Source: Clostridia bacterium
GTDB taxonomy: Bacteria; Bacillota; Clostridia; Oscillospirales; UBA644
Reading direction: 5' to 3'
Length of the DNA stretch: 63,479 nucleotides
Assembly: GCA_017621705.1 (NCBI GenBank)
Contig: JAGASR010000007.1
Location: forward strand, 1 to 63,479
The notes beneath the pieces were generated by a model. That model searched no databases. It was not told the DNA's origin and was given only the letters and a program-made list of their open reading frames with translations. Made by a program: the position numbers and the translations under genes. Positions within the stretch are counted from its first letter, which is position 1. Each line of letters starts with the position of its first letter. This document shows, in pieces, positions 8,433 to 15,733 of this stretch.

Positions 8433-10253
8433 TTAAGCTCCTTTCAGCTTTCTTGTGAGCTTACCCGAAATAAACTCTGCAAGTAAATTAAGCGACAGTA
8501 CAATTACGATCAACACAACAGCCGCCCCATATGCCTCATTCAGATACCAACCTTCACCCGAAAGCTGATACAATGCGACTGCAAGTGTCGCGCCGCTATC
8601 CCCGTATCCCGTAGGCACAGCCGAGATCACAGAACCCATTGTATATAGGAAAGGCGCTGATTCGCTGATAACTCTGCCCATGCTCAATATAACGGCTGAC
8701 ATAATGCCGGGAAGAGCAGACGGAAGTACGATTTTGAAAATTGTGCGAAGTTTACCTGCACCGAGAGCAAAGCTGCCTTCACGCAGAGTGTCGGAAACCG
8801 ATTTCAAACTTTCCTCTGTGGAGCGTACGATCGTCGGTATCAGCATAATACTGACAGTAAGAGAACCTGCGATTATACTGCTTGAACCTCCGAAGATCTT
8901 TACAAAGGCTATCATACCAAACAAGCCGTAAACAATAGACGGAACGCCCGAAAGTATGTCAATAGCTGTACGAATGATCTTTACGAAAATATTGTTTTTC
9001 TTGGTGTATTCATTTAAAAATACGGCTGTCATAATACCGATGGGAACGGCAATGATCAAGCTCAACGCAACTGCCATAAGTGTTGCAATTATGCTCGGCA
9101 ATATTGTGACATTCTCGCTTCCGAATTCATACTTTCCGAAAAGCAAGTGTGGATTTGTAATTAGTTCGGGTAAACCGTTAACAAATACAAAGCCGATAAT
9201 CAATATCAGAGATACTCCGGACAAAACGCCTGCACCGACTGCCACAACTTTGCCGACAGACGTAATTTTGATTTTATAAGCGATAGCCGCGATCTTCTCC
9301 TTAATCAGAGCGAAAGGAGAAGGTTTTTTCACACTACTCTTTTTCGCATTTTTCTCCACAAGAGATTTAACCGATTTCTTGGAAATGGTGTTAAATATTA
9401 TATTTACAATCAAAATGAATATAAGAAGAATAACACCCGTTGCAATAAGCGCGCCTTCCTGAAGTTCACCAGCATAGCCCATTTCCATAACTATATTTGC
9501 CGTCATAACACGGAAACTGTTAAACAAACTGTTCGGATAGGTTGGTGCATTGCCCGCAACCATAACAACCGCCATTGTTTCGCCAAGCGCACGTCCCACG
9601 CCTAATACGAGCGAAGCCATAATACCAGACTTTGCCGCAGGAACAACAACCATGAAAGCCGCTTCCGAGTGGTTGGAACCAAGGGCTACAGCACCCTCAT
9701 AATACTGTGACGGTACGGCTTCAATACTTGTTTTGGAAAGTGAAACAACGGTCGGCAAGATCATAATACCAAGTATGATTGATGTTGCAAGCAAACCGCT
9801 TCCGTTGTTGGGCGCTATGTTAGAAAGGAACGGAAGTAAAAAAACGATTCCAAAAAATCCGTAAACAACAGACGGTATTCCCGCAAGAAGATTGATGACA
9901 GAAGAAAAAACTCTTTTCAACTTTAGAGGACAGAAGAAAACAATGAATACTGCTGTGAAATATCCAAGTACACCGCCAAACAGAAGCGCACCGACTGTTG
10001 CGGCGAAGGTGCCGACGATCATTGAAAAAATGCCGTAACTACCCGATATATTTTCGGTGTCAAATGTATCGTTTCTGTCGGGTGCCCAATTATCTCCAAA
10101 AACAAAATCGAAGATACCGAGCTTATTAAAAGCGGGAACACTTTTTATAATTAGGAAAGCGAATATGGCGACAACGACGATAATACAAATTATCGCCGCT
10201 ATCCCGAACATTGCTTTTCCAAAAGTTTCTTTTGCTTTAGCCTTGTTCGTCAT
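8433..10253 (-). CDS. pstCA: Fused phosphate ABC transporter permease PstC-PstA
   Basis: 606 residues, about twice the length of one Pst permease. The N-terminal half (about 1-300) is PstC-like: helix 1, [18 protein letters not shown] and the EAA-type loop [21 protein letters not shown]. The C-terminal half (about 325-606) is PstA-like: [25 protein letters not shown] and the loop [20 protein letters not shown] charged linker ([14 protein letters not shown]) joins them. I see no frameshift or internal ribosome site, so this is a true fusion giving both membrane subunits in one chain. It lies between pstS and pstB, four bases after pstS. Confidence 0.94.
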   Translation of the reverse strand: MTNKAKAKETFGKAMFGIAAIICIIVVVAIFAFLIIKSVPAFNKLGIFDFVFGDNWAPDRNDTFDTENISGSYGIFSMIVGTFAATVGALLFGGVLGYFTAVFIVFFCPLKLKRVFSSVINLLAGIPSVVYGFFGIVFLLPFLSNIAPNNGSGLLATSIILGIMILPTVVSLSKTSIEAVPSQYYEGAVALGSNHSEAAFMVVVPAAKSGIMASLVLGVGRALGETMAVVMVAGNAPTYPNSLFNSFRVMTANIVMEMGYAGELQEGALIATGVILLIFILIVNIIFNTISKKSVKSLVEKNAKKSSVKKPSPFALIKEKIAAIAYKIKITSVGKVVAVGAGVLSGVSLILIIGFVFVNGLPELITNPHLLFGKYEFGSENVTILPSIIATLMAVALSLIIAVPIGIMTAVFLNEYTKKNNIFVKIIRTAIDILSGVPSIVYGLFGMIAFVKIFGGSSSIIAGSLTVSIMLIPTIVRSTEESLKSVSDTLREGSFALGAGKLRTIFKIVLPSALPGIMSAVILSMGRVISESAPFLYTMGSVISAVPTGYGDSGATLAVALYQLSGEGWYLNEAYGAAVVLIVIVLSLNLLAEFISGKLTRKLKGA

Positions 10254-10256
10254 ATA

Positions 10257-11213
10257 TTATTCACCGATCACAGTGCCATCTGCGATTGCACTGAATTTTA
10301 TTACCTTGCCGCTGAAAATATCGTAAAGATTCTTTAATGTAAGATTAGAAATGTTGGCATTATCCTTGTGTACGACTACTACAACTGCGTCAAGACAAGC
10401 GTTAAAGGAAGTGATATCTGCTTGATTTACGGAAGCAGAGGAAAGACCGATCACATTGCCCTTGGTATCATCTTCAACAGCTTTTCTGCCAACGGAAGAT
10501 CCTTCAAGCTGAATATCAAAAATTTCTTCAGCGTTGACTCCATAAAGATCAGAATATGCCTTTGCTGCCGCATTGATGAACTTTTCCATAGAGGTTGAAC
10601 CGCGTACAACAATCTTGCCGCCCGTAGGCAAACTTGCCTGTTTGGTATAGGCAACAACTTCAATGGGGGCACTACCCTCATTAGCGCGTTTTGTGCCATC
10701 TTCAAGGAAGATACAGCCTGCCGCTTCTGCGTGCGCTTTGGTGTCCGCACTCTTGAGGTAATTCATAAAGTCTGCGGTGATAGGATCGAGTGTAACATTT
10801 GCGTTAGTCATAACAACAAACGGACGCTGAATCTTGTATGTGCCGTCAAGAACGGTTGCTTCGCTCGGAACAGCACCGTCAACGGAAACAACCTTAACAC
10901 TATCATTAAGAGAGCCAAGTGAGATATAACCTATAGCATTTTTGTCAGACGCTACCGTAGAAAGAACAGTACCTGTTTTGGTCTGCTGTACGGCGGTATT
11001 CGTTGTGTTATATACCTTTTTACCGTCAGCATCTTTTTCTTCGAGGAAATGTTCACCGTCGGTAACAACCTTGTCGAAAGCTTCGCGCGTTCCGCTTCCT
11101 TGTTCTCTAACAACAACGGTAATGTTCTTTTCAACATTTCCGCAAGCCGCAAGGCAGGTAACACAGGAAAAAATAAGTACGATTGCGAGTAAAGATGTAA
11201 TTGTTTTTCTCAT
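10257..11213 (-). CDS. pstS: Phosphate-binding lipoprotein PstS
   Basis: 318 residues. The signal peptide ends in a lipobox LAAC, with lipid-anchor Cys24. The mature part is a PBP-fold phosphate receptor with the ligand loop VREQGSGTREAFD near residue 37 and a second half starting at GGKIVVRGSTSMEKF. Anchored outside the cell membrane, it captures phosphate for PstCA-PstB. It is the first gene of the operon, directly after a Pho box and a TATAAT box. An AAAGGAG site precedes ATG 11213. Confidence 0.94.
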   Translation of the reverse strand: MRKTITSLLAIVLIFSCVTCLAACGNVEKNITVVVREQGSGTREAFDKVVTDGEHFLEEKDADGKKVYNTTNTAVQQTKTGTVLSTVASDKNAIGYISLGSLNDSVKVVSVDGAVPSEATVLDGTYKIQRPFVVMTNANVTLDPITADFMNYLKSADTKAHAEAAGCIFLEDGTKRANEGSAPIEVVAYTKQASLPTGGKIVVRGSTSMEKFINAAAKAYSDLYGVNAEEIFDIQLEGSSVGRKAVEDDTKGNVIGLSSASVNQADITSFNACLDAVVVVVHKDNANISNLTLKNLYDIFSGKVIKFSAIADGTVIGE

Positions 11214-11247
11214 TTTGATAATCTCCTTTTGTTTTGATCACGCCATT

Positions 11248-11314
11248 ATTATACATATTTCCACCAAATCGCACTACCATGCACACCTTTTGATAATGTA
11301 AAGTTTATGTAAAG
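11248..11314 (-). promoter_or_regulatory. pst operon promoter with Pho box
   Basis: On the minus strand, CTTTACAT occurs twice at exact 11-base spacing (11307-11314 and 11296-11303), the pattern of Firmicute PhoP/PhoB boxes (TTNACA repeats). TATAAT lies at 11248-11253, about 43 bases downstream, with no good -35 box. That fits an activator-dependent promoter. Confidence 0.82.
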
Positions 11315-11321
11315 TCATAAA

Positions 11322-11352
11322 AATTCCCTCGACTGCAAAGACAATCGAGGGA
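11322..11352 (-). terminator. Hairpin upstream of the pst promoter
   Basis: A perfect 10-bp stem ATTCCCTCGA / TCGAGGGAAT, followed on the minus strand by TTTTTATG. It would end any transcript from the remnant gene upstream and shield the pst promoter. Confidence 0.8.
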
Positions 11353-11357
11353 ATAGG

Positions 11358-11435
11358 TTAATCCAAAGGTTTATATTCGGTTACTGTTTTCAAATATGCT
11401 TCGGGATCACCGTTCAGAATAAGATCAAGTGATGA
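11358..11435 (-). pseudogene. C-terminal remnant of an unidentified gene
   Basis: On the minus strand a 26-codon frame between stops ends LKTVTEYKPLD and stops just before the terminator at 11322-11352. It has protein-like composition (contains LILNGDPEAY) but no start or ribosome site, so it looks like the surviving 3' end of a deleted gene. Family not recognised. Confidence 0.4.
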
Positions 11436-11439
11436 TTAA

Positions 11440-11768
11440 TTAAAAATATATAAACCCAAAAGGTATTTATATCAATTATACACTTTCTCTGATATTTTTA
11501 CCATTATATATACAGAAGCTCTCAAAAACTCTACTGACATACATATTTTCAATATTCTGCTCAAAGTATTATTCACTTATCCGCACCAAATCCTCCACAG
11601 TAGTTGAGTATCTGCCGTCCAATGATGAACACCTTGTATGTCGGGTTCGGCACAACTACTCTCGTTCGAGGAAGATTCGTGAGTATATCCCCTATTTTAT
11701 CCACCTTTTTCGACCGAGGTTCGCCTCCACCAGTCATTAACACGTAAAAAGTTAATTAAAAACAGGAA
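11440..11768. other. Gene-free stretch, no recognised element
   Basis: AT-rich sequence with stops in all frames and no clear RNA element, apart from the remnant and repeats on each side. It is probably decayed gene sequence. Confidence 0.5.
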
Positions 11769-11823
11769 CCGCATGGGTAAGCTTAAAGAACAGATTGCAA
11801 AGATGTTCTTTTTGCCCATGCGG
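11769..11823. repeat. Hairpin repeat, copy A
   Basis: CCGCATGGGTAAGCTTAAAG opens a long hairpin closed by TGTTCTTTTTGCCCATGCGG. A second copy with the same arms lies at 28706-28762. Copy B is followed by a T run on the minus strand and could be a terminator; this copy has a weaker one. Confidence 0.65.
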
Positions 11824-11880
11824 CTCTTGCGTTTGTGATAGCGACGATCGTCATAAAATATTATATAGCATTTTTGTGAG

Positions 11881-12023
11881 CTCAAAAATAGTCTTCCCCG
11901 GAGGTTCGGCTTTAAGTCCGTTTTGACAAGGCTATGCTTGATATCACGGCTGAAAACAGAAGAAAAACACTATTGGCTTTCCTTAACATTTCAGGTGCAA
12001 CCCCCGAGATGAGAAGGAAAGCC
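11881..12023. repeat. 143-bp dispersed repeat, copy 1
   Basis: It matches 25848-25989 over its whole length, with long exact blocks such as TCCGTTTTGACAAG and GGAAAGCC. It ends in a 10-bp hairpin GGCTTTCCTT / AAGGAAAGCC (11975-12023) with T-rich sequence on both sides. It lies 26 bases after the stop of the ECF remnant on the minus strand. Both copies follow minus-strand gene ends, so a terminator or 3'-end role is plausible. Confidence 0.8.
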
Positions 12024-12049
12024 TTTTATATTTTTTAATAGCAATTACA

Positions 12050-12193
12050 CTATTCCACAAATCCGTATTTGACCTTGATCCTGTCCATTTTCTTGAGCAT
12101 TGGTATAGGTATAAAGATAGAAAGATAAATCCTTGTTACCATAAGCCTGACTTTTACCATCATGTCAACACCTGCAAGAAGTCTCTGGTCTGT
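12050..12193 (-). pseudogene. C-terminal remnant of an ECF transporter S-component gene
   Basis: The minus-strand frame between stops encodes about 47 residues ending KKMDRIKVKYGFVE. This matches the C-terminus of the intact EcfA-A-S protein encoded at 15734-18379 (DKMDRIKVKYGIAE). The upstream residues fit the last membrane helix poorly, and no start is present. It is the decayed end of a paralogous transporter gene 3.7 kb from the intact one. Confidence 0.8.
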
Positions 12194-12224
12194 CTATATA
12201 TGTAAATAAAATAGATTTTAAATA

Positions 12225-12902
12225 CTATTTAGAAAGACGATATCTCATACAGGGTCTGCCCCCGGTTTCGTAGTCTATCTCGGAAAACAAGATTCCTTTT
12301 TCAGTGAGATAATTTAAGTATCTTCTGACCGTAACACCCGTAAGGCCTATGCGCTCAGAAATCTCGTCACCCGTCATCCATTTTAACGGATTTTTTCTCA
12401 TTTCATCGAGAATAATCTGCAAGGTTTTTTCTTGTATGCCCTTGGGATAAGGGTCTTCACTCTTTTTACGCGCATTTTCTATAATAAAATCAATATTTTT
12501 CTGATTAAGCGTGTCAATGTTTTTGAGTGCTGTAAGGTGCGAAACATACTTATCCAAAGCACAACGAAATCGATCATAAGTAAAAGGTTTGACAAGATAA
12601 TCGACCACTCCGAGATGCAACGCTTCCTCCAACGATGCTCGATCATTTGCGGCTGTTACCATAATAATATCAACAGACTTTTTATTTTTCCGAATTTGAC
12701 GAAGTATTTCAAATCCGTCCATAAGAGGCATATATACATCTAATATAATAAGATCAACATCATTATTTTCAATGTATTCAAGCGCACTTTTTCCGTCCTT
12801 GCATTTTCCAATAACTCGAAAAAGCTTGTTACGGTTAACATACTGTTCGTTGATCATCGCTACCATCGGATCATCTTCAACAATTAAAACCTTATAATAC
12901 AT
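12225..12902 (-). CDS. Response regulator, CitB/DcuR family
   Basis: 225 residues. The receiver has acidic residues VEDD, the phospho-acceptor Asp in LIILDVYMPLMDG, and Lys in LVKPFT. The C-terminal part (about 150-222) is a winged-helix domain with MTGDEISERIGLTGVTVRRY, as in DcuR/CitB/MalR regulators of C4-dicarboxylate or citrate uptake. The last residues GGRPCMRYRL are also typical. The start lies one base after the kinase stop. The likely target is the divergent pair at 14720-15606, by position only. Confidence 0.9.
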   Translation of the reverse strand: MYYKVLIVEDDPMVAMINEQYVNRNKLFRVIGKCKDGKSALEYIENNDVDLIILDVYMPLMDGFEILRQIRKNKKSVDIIMVTAANDRASLEEALHLGVVDYLVKPFTYDRFRCALDKYVSHLTALKNIDTLNQKNIDFIIENARKKSEDPYPKGIQEKTLQIILDEMRKNPLKWMTGDEISERIGLTGVTVRRYLNYLTEKGILFSEIDYETGGRPCMRYRLSK

Positions 12903-12903
12903 A

Positions 12904-14538
12904 TTAAGACTCCTTTATCGTTCCAAAGCTTACAGAAACCGTTGTACCGGTACCGAATTGCGATTCAATTGAAATCTCTCCTCCGAGATTTTCCACGATT
13001 TGTTTTACTTGGTACAACCCTATTCCCCTGCCCTCGCCTTTAGTGGAATAACCGTTCATAAATACTTTTTCAATATCTTCTTGCTTGATGCCAACGCCTG
13101 TGTCGTTTACCATAATCAAGAGCGAACCTTGCTTTGTGTAAATACCCAACAACAATTCCTTCGGTTGGTCATAATCTCCGTTGACTTCATTCATCGCGTC
13201 AAAGGCGTTATCGATAAGATTGCCAATTATAGTGATAAGCGTTTCAGTAGGAACAGAACAATCGCTCTTTGAAAAAACTGAACCTTCTTCCAAAACGAAC
13301 TGCACATTCAGCTCTGATGCTCTTGCAGATTTACCAATCAGAAGAGCCGCCACAGTAGGATCGGAGATTGCCGACATAATTTTACTGATTGTTTCTCTCT
13401 GCACAATGGTGATATTTTCAATATAAGCAGATGCCTTATCGTACATTTCCATTTGCAAGAGCCCCAGAATGACATGGAGTTTATTGGTAAAATCGTGATT
13501 GTTTGCCCTCATAGACTCTACAAGGTATCGTGTTCCCGCAAGGTCCTCCATCAGCTTTATATATTCCTCACGGTTATGCAGAATACCGACAGCACCGATG
13601 ATCTCGTTTTCTTTTTTGATAGGTATGCGGTCGATAAGAAGATTAGTATTTTTAAAACGTGATTCGTGTACGCCAAATTCCTTTTCTCCCACTGAAAAAG
13701 TGCTTTCAAATACTGCCGGATCGAAAAGCGTTTGAAGGGGTTTACCGACAATATCATTTTCGGAAGAAAGGTCATCACATCCGAGCATTTTCATCGCGGA
13801 GGTATTGATAAATTGTACCGTTTTGTTTTTATCTATGGCCACCACACCCTCCGCAAGAGATTCCAGGATATTATCTCGCACTTGAAACATAGCGGAAAAG
13901 ACATCCGGCTCATAACCGTGCAACCTTTTTTTAATGTCTTCGGAAAGTTCCGCCGAAAGAATAATTTCCATCAGAACGGCAACAACGGTAATAATAAAAA
14001 ATATCAACAGTGTTTGAAGTGTTTCCTTTTTGATACTCTCTTGAAGCATTACCGTGATAACAAAACCAACGTAATTTCCGCTCTCATCGTAAATAGCGGC
14101 ATAGGCACGGCGTTGCTTTCCGGAAGGACCATTGTTATCCTCGGCATAAAAGTCGTTATCTTTAAAAATAGGAATCGTGCCGTCATACATTATTCCGATC
14201 AAAGAATGATTGGAGTGATACAAGCGTACATTGTCTGCGCTTACGATAGATATGGCATCAATATCTCCGAGAGAATTTTGAAGCGAATCAAAATACTCGA
14301 TCAAATATTCGCTGTTCGTTCCGGTTTCAATATCGTCAAGCAAGGGAGATGTTGCAATTGTTTGAGAAACATTTTGGAGGTTACGATCTCGCTTTTGTGT
14401 TTCGAAAGTTACGTTGATGATAATCCCCGCACCGCAAAGAACAATTGCGAGTACCAAAATCAATAGAAACTGCGTTGAAAATATTCTTTTTTGTATTTCG
14501 TGAATAGAATTACGCTCTGTAATTTTTTTCTTTTTCAT
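12904..14538 (-). CDS. Sensor histidine kinase, DcuS/CitA family
   Basis: 544 residues. A first membrane helix (about 20-45), an extracellular PAS-like sensor (about 50-165) and a second helix (about 175-195) are followed by a cytoplasmic PAS domain (about 215-320). The SPOB-type His region is RANNHDFTNKLHVILGLLQ. ATPase motifs are NLIDNAFDA, VNDTGVGI and GRGIGLYQVKQI. Relatives sense C4-dicarboxylates, citrate or malate outside the cell; the ligand here is unknown. ATG 14538 is chosen because GGAGG lies 8-12 bases before it; the in-frame ATG at 14553 overlaps that site. Confidence 0.9.
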   Translation of the reverse strand: MKKKKITERNSIHEIQKRIFSTQFLLILVLAIVLCGAGIIINVTFETQKRDRNLQNVSQTIATSPLLDDIETGTNSEYLIEYFDSLQNSLGDIDAISIVSADNVRLYHSNHSLIGIMYDGTIPIFKDNDFYAEDNNGPSGKQRRAYAAIYDESGNYVGFVITVMLQESIKKETLQTLLIFFIITVVAVLMEIILSAELSEDIKKRLHGYEPDVFSAMFQVRDNILESLAEGVVAIDKNKTVQFINTSAMKMLGCDDLSSENDIVGKPLQTLFDPAVFESTFSVGEKEFGVHESRFKNTNLLIDRIPIKKENEIIGAVGILHNREEYIKLMEDLAGTRYLVESMRANNHDFTNKLHVILGLLQMEMYDKASAYIENITIVQRETISKIMSAISDPTVAALLIGKSARASELNVQFVLEEGSVFSKSDCSVPTETLITIIGNLIDNAFDAMNEVNGDYDQPKELLLGIYTKQGSLLIMVNDTGVGIKQEDIEKVFMNGYSTKGEGRGIGLYQVKQIVENLGGEISIESQFGTGTTVSVSFGTIKES

Positions 14539-14719
14539 AGATGTAGCCTCCATGTTATGTTATCTATAATTTTATCATATTTTTACTTTTAAAAAAAGCT
14601 TTTGAAAGTAAAATAAATATGAAACAACAAAAAAAGATATTTATTATTTTTGTAAAATTGATTTATGAACTCACTTGTGGTAGGATTATAGCACAAAACA
14701 TCCCAAAGGAGATTAATTT

Positions 14720-15004
14720 ATGGAAATCGCACCTATTCTCGAAACAATCATGCTCGTATGCTTTGGCTTTTCTTGGCCTATGAATCTGATCAAAGCATAT
14801 AAGGCAAGAACAGCACACAGCACGAGCTTGCCGTTCATTCTTCTCATCATTGCAGGGTACATAGCCGGTATTTCAGCAAAGATCGCGCTTGGAAATATAA
14901 ATTATGTATTAGCGGCATATCTGATCAACCTTGCAATCGTTTCTCTCAACCTGGTTGTGTATTTCAGAAATATAACCCTTGACAAAAAAGCAAATGTGAA
15001 ATAA
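14720..15004 (+). CDS. SemiSWEET-like small membrane transporter
   Basis: 94 residues with three membrane helices (about 5-26, 34-56 and 61-84), the triple-helix unit of SemiSWEET/PQ-loop proteins, which work as dimers. The first helix ends GFSWPMNLIKAYKARTAHST, where WP-MN stands at the PQ-loop position and the following basic RT...S is typical of the family. SemiSWEETs move sugars down their gradient; the substrate here cannot be told. An AAAGGAG site precedes ATG 14720. It is divergent from the DcuS/DcuR-like genes and 14 bases ahead of the next gene. Confidence 0.75.
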   Translation: MEIAPILETIMLVCFGFSWPMNLIKAYKARTAHSTSLPFILLIIAGYIAGISAKIALGNINYVLAAYLINLAIVSLNLVVYFRNITLDKKANVK

Positions 15005-15018
15005 AGGAGATTACGAAT

Positions 15019-15606
15019 ATGTTTGAAAATAAGATCGCTAAATATAAATTCCTCAACAAAATTGCAGAAGCTTACGGTACAGTTATTTTCGGAGGAAGCT
15101 GTGATGTTAATATACCGTACGGAGAATTAAAACAAGCATTTTCATTAAAAGACAGTATTTACAACCGTAGTTTTTCCGGGCTTTCAATCGCAGATGCGGC
15201 AAGGATTTACGATGAATGTGTTGCCGAGCTTTGCCCCGACACAGTTCTTTTACATATCGGGGATGCGGACATATCCGACTTTGTAGGAAAAGAATCTGTA
15301 TTTGAAGAAAATTACCGCGCTCTTATCCGTACGATCAGAGAAAAGAACAAGGGCTGTCGTATTGTCATTGTATCTTTCAAGAATTACGATAATGATACAA
15401 CCGTTGCAAAGATAAATAAACTTCTCGGCGATATCGCCAATTCCGAAAAATGTGAATTTGAAGATATTTCGGCGAAACGCGCATGGAACGTAAATGAAAA
15501 CGCCAAAACAGCTTCATTCATCTTCGACATCGGATTTGACAGTCCATTAAAAATCAAACGTCCTATCTATAATCTGGTCAGAGTTCTGTTCTGCTATGAA
15601 GGATAG
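15019..15606 (+). CDS. SGNH-hydrolase-like protein with degenerate catalytic blocks
   Basis: 195 residues, no signal peptide. The layout is that of SGNH/GDSL hydrolases: a beta strand into VIFGGSCDVN at block I, SFSGLSIADA near block II and LLHIGDADI at block III. The usual GDS is GGSCD, the GxND is IGDAD, and no clear block-V DxxH is visible. Either the enzyme is unusual or the fold is used for binding. It forms an operon with the semiSWEET-like gene (14 bases apart, AAAGGAG site). Activity and substrate are unknown. Confidence 0.6.
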   Translation: MFENKIAKYKFLNKIAEAYGTVIFGGSCDVNIPYGELKQAFSLKDSIYNRSFSGLSIADAARIYDECVAELCPDTVLLHIGDADISDFVGKESVFEENYRALIRTIREKNKGCRIVIVSFKNYDNDTTVAKINKLLGDIANSEKCEFEDISAKRAWNVNENAKTASFIFDIGFDSPLKIKRPIYNLVRVLFCYEG

Positions 15607-15608
15607 AC

Positions 15609-15647
15609 AAAAAGCGTCTTGCGACCTATCGGCGTAAGACGCTTTTT
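15609..15647. terminator. Bidirectional terminator between convergent genes
   Basis: A 13-bp stem AAAGCGTCTTGCG / CGTAAGACGCTTT with A and T runs on its two sides. It serves the plus-strand SGNH-like gene and the minus-strand B12/ECF operon. Confidence 0.88.
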
Positions 15648-15733
15648 ACACTGTTTATTTGATTTCGATTTTACAATCTCCGATATAGTCATGACAGATG
15701 TACTTCTCATCAAATAACTTTTAATTATGACTA

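Noticed and set aside
13732..14466. 244-codon open frame opposite the sensor kinase gene
   Set aside because: It is a shadow of a well-supported kinase with all family motifs; the antisense product has no recognisable features.
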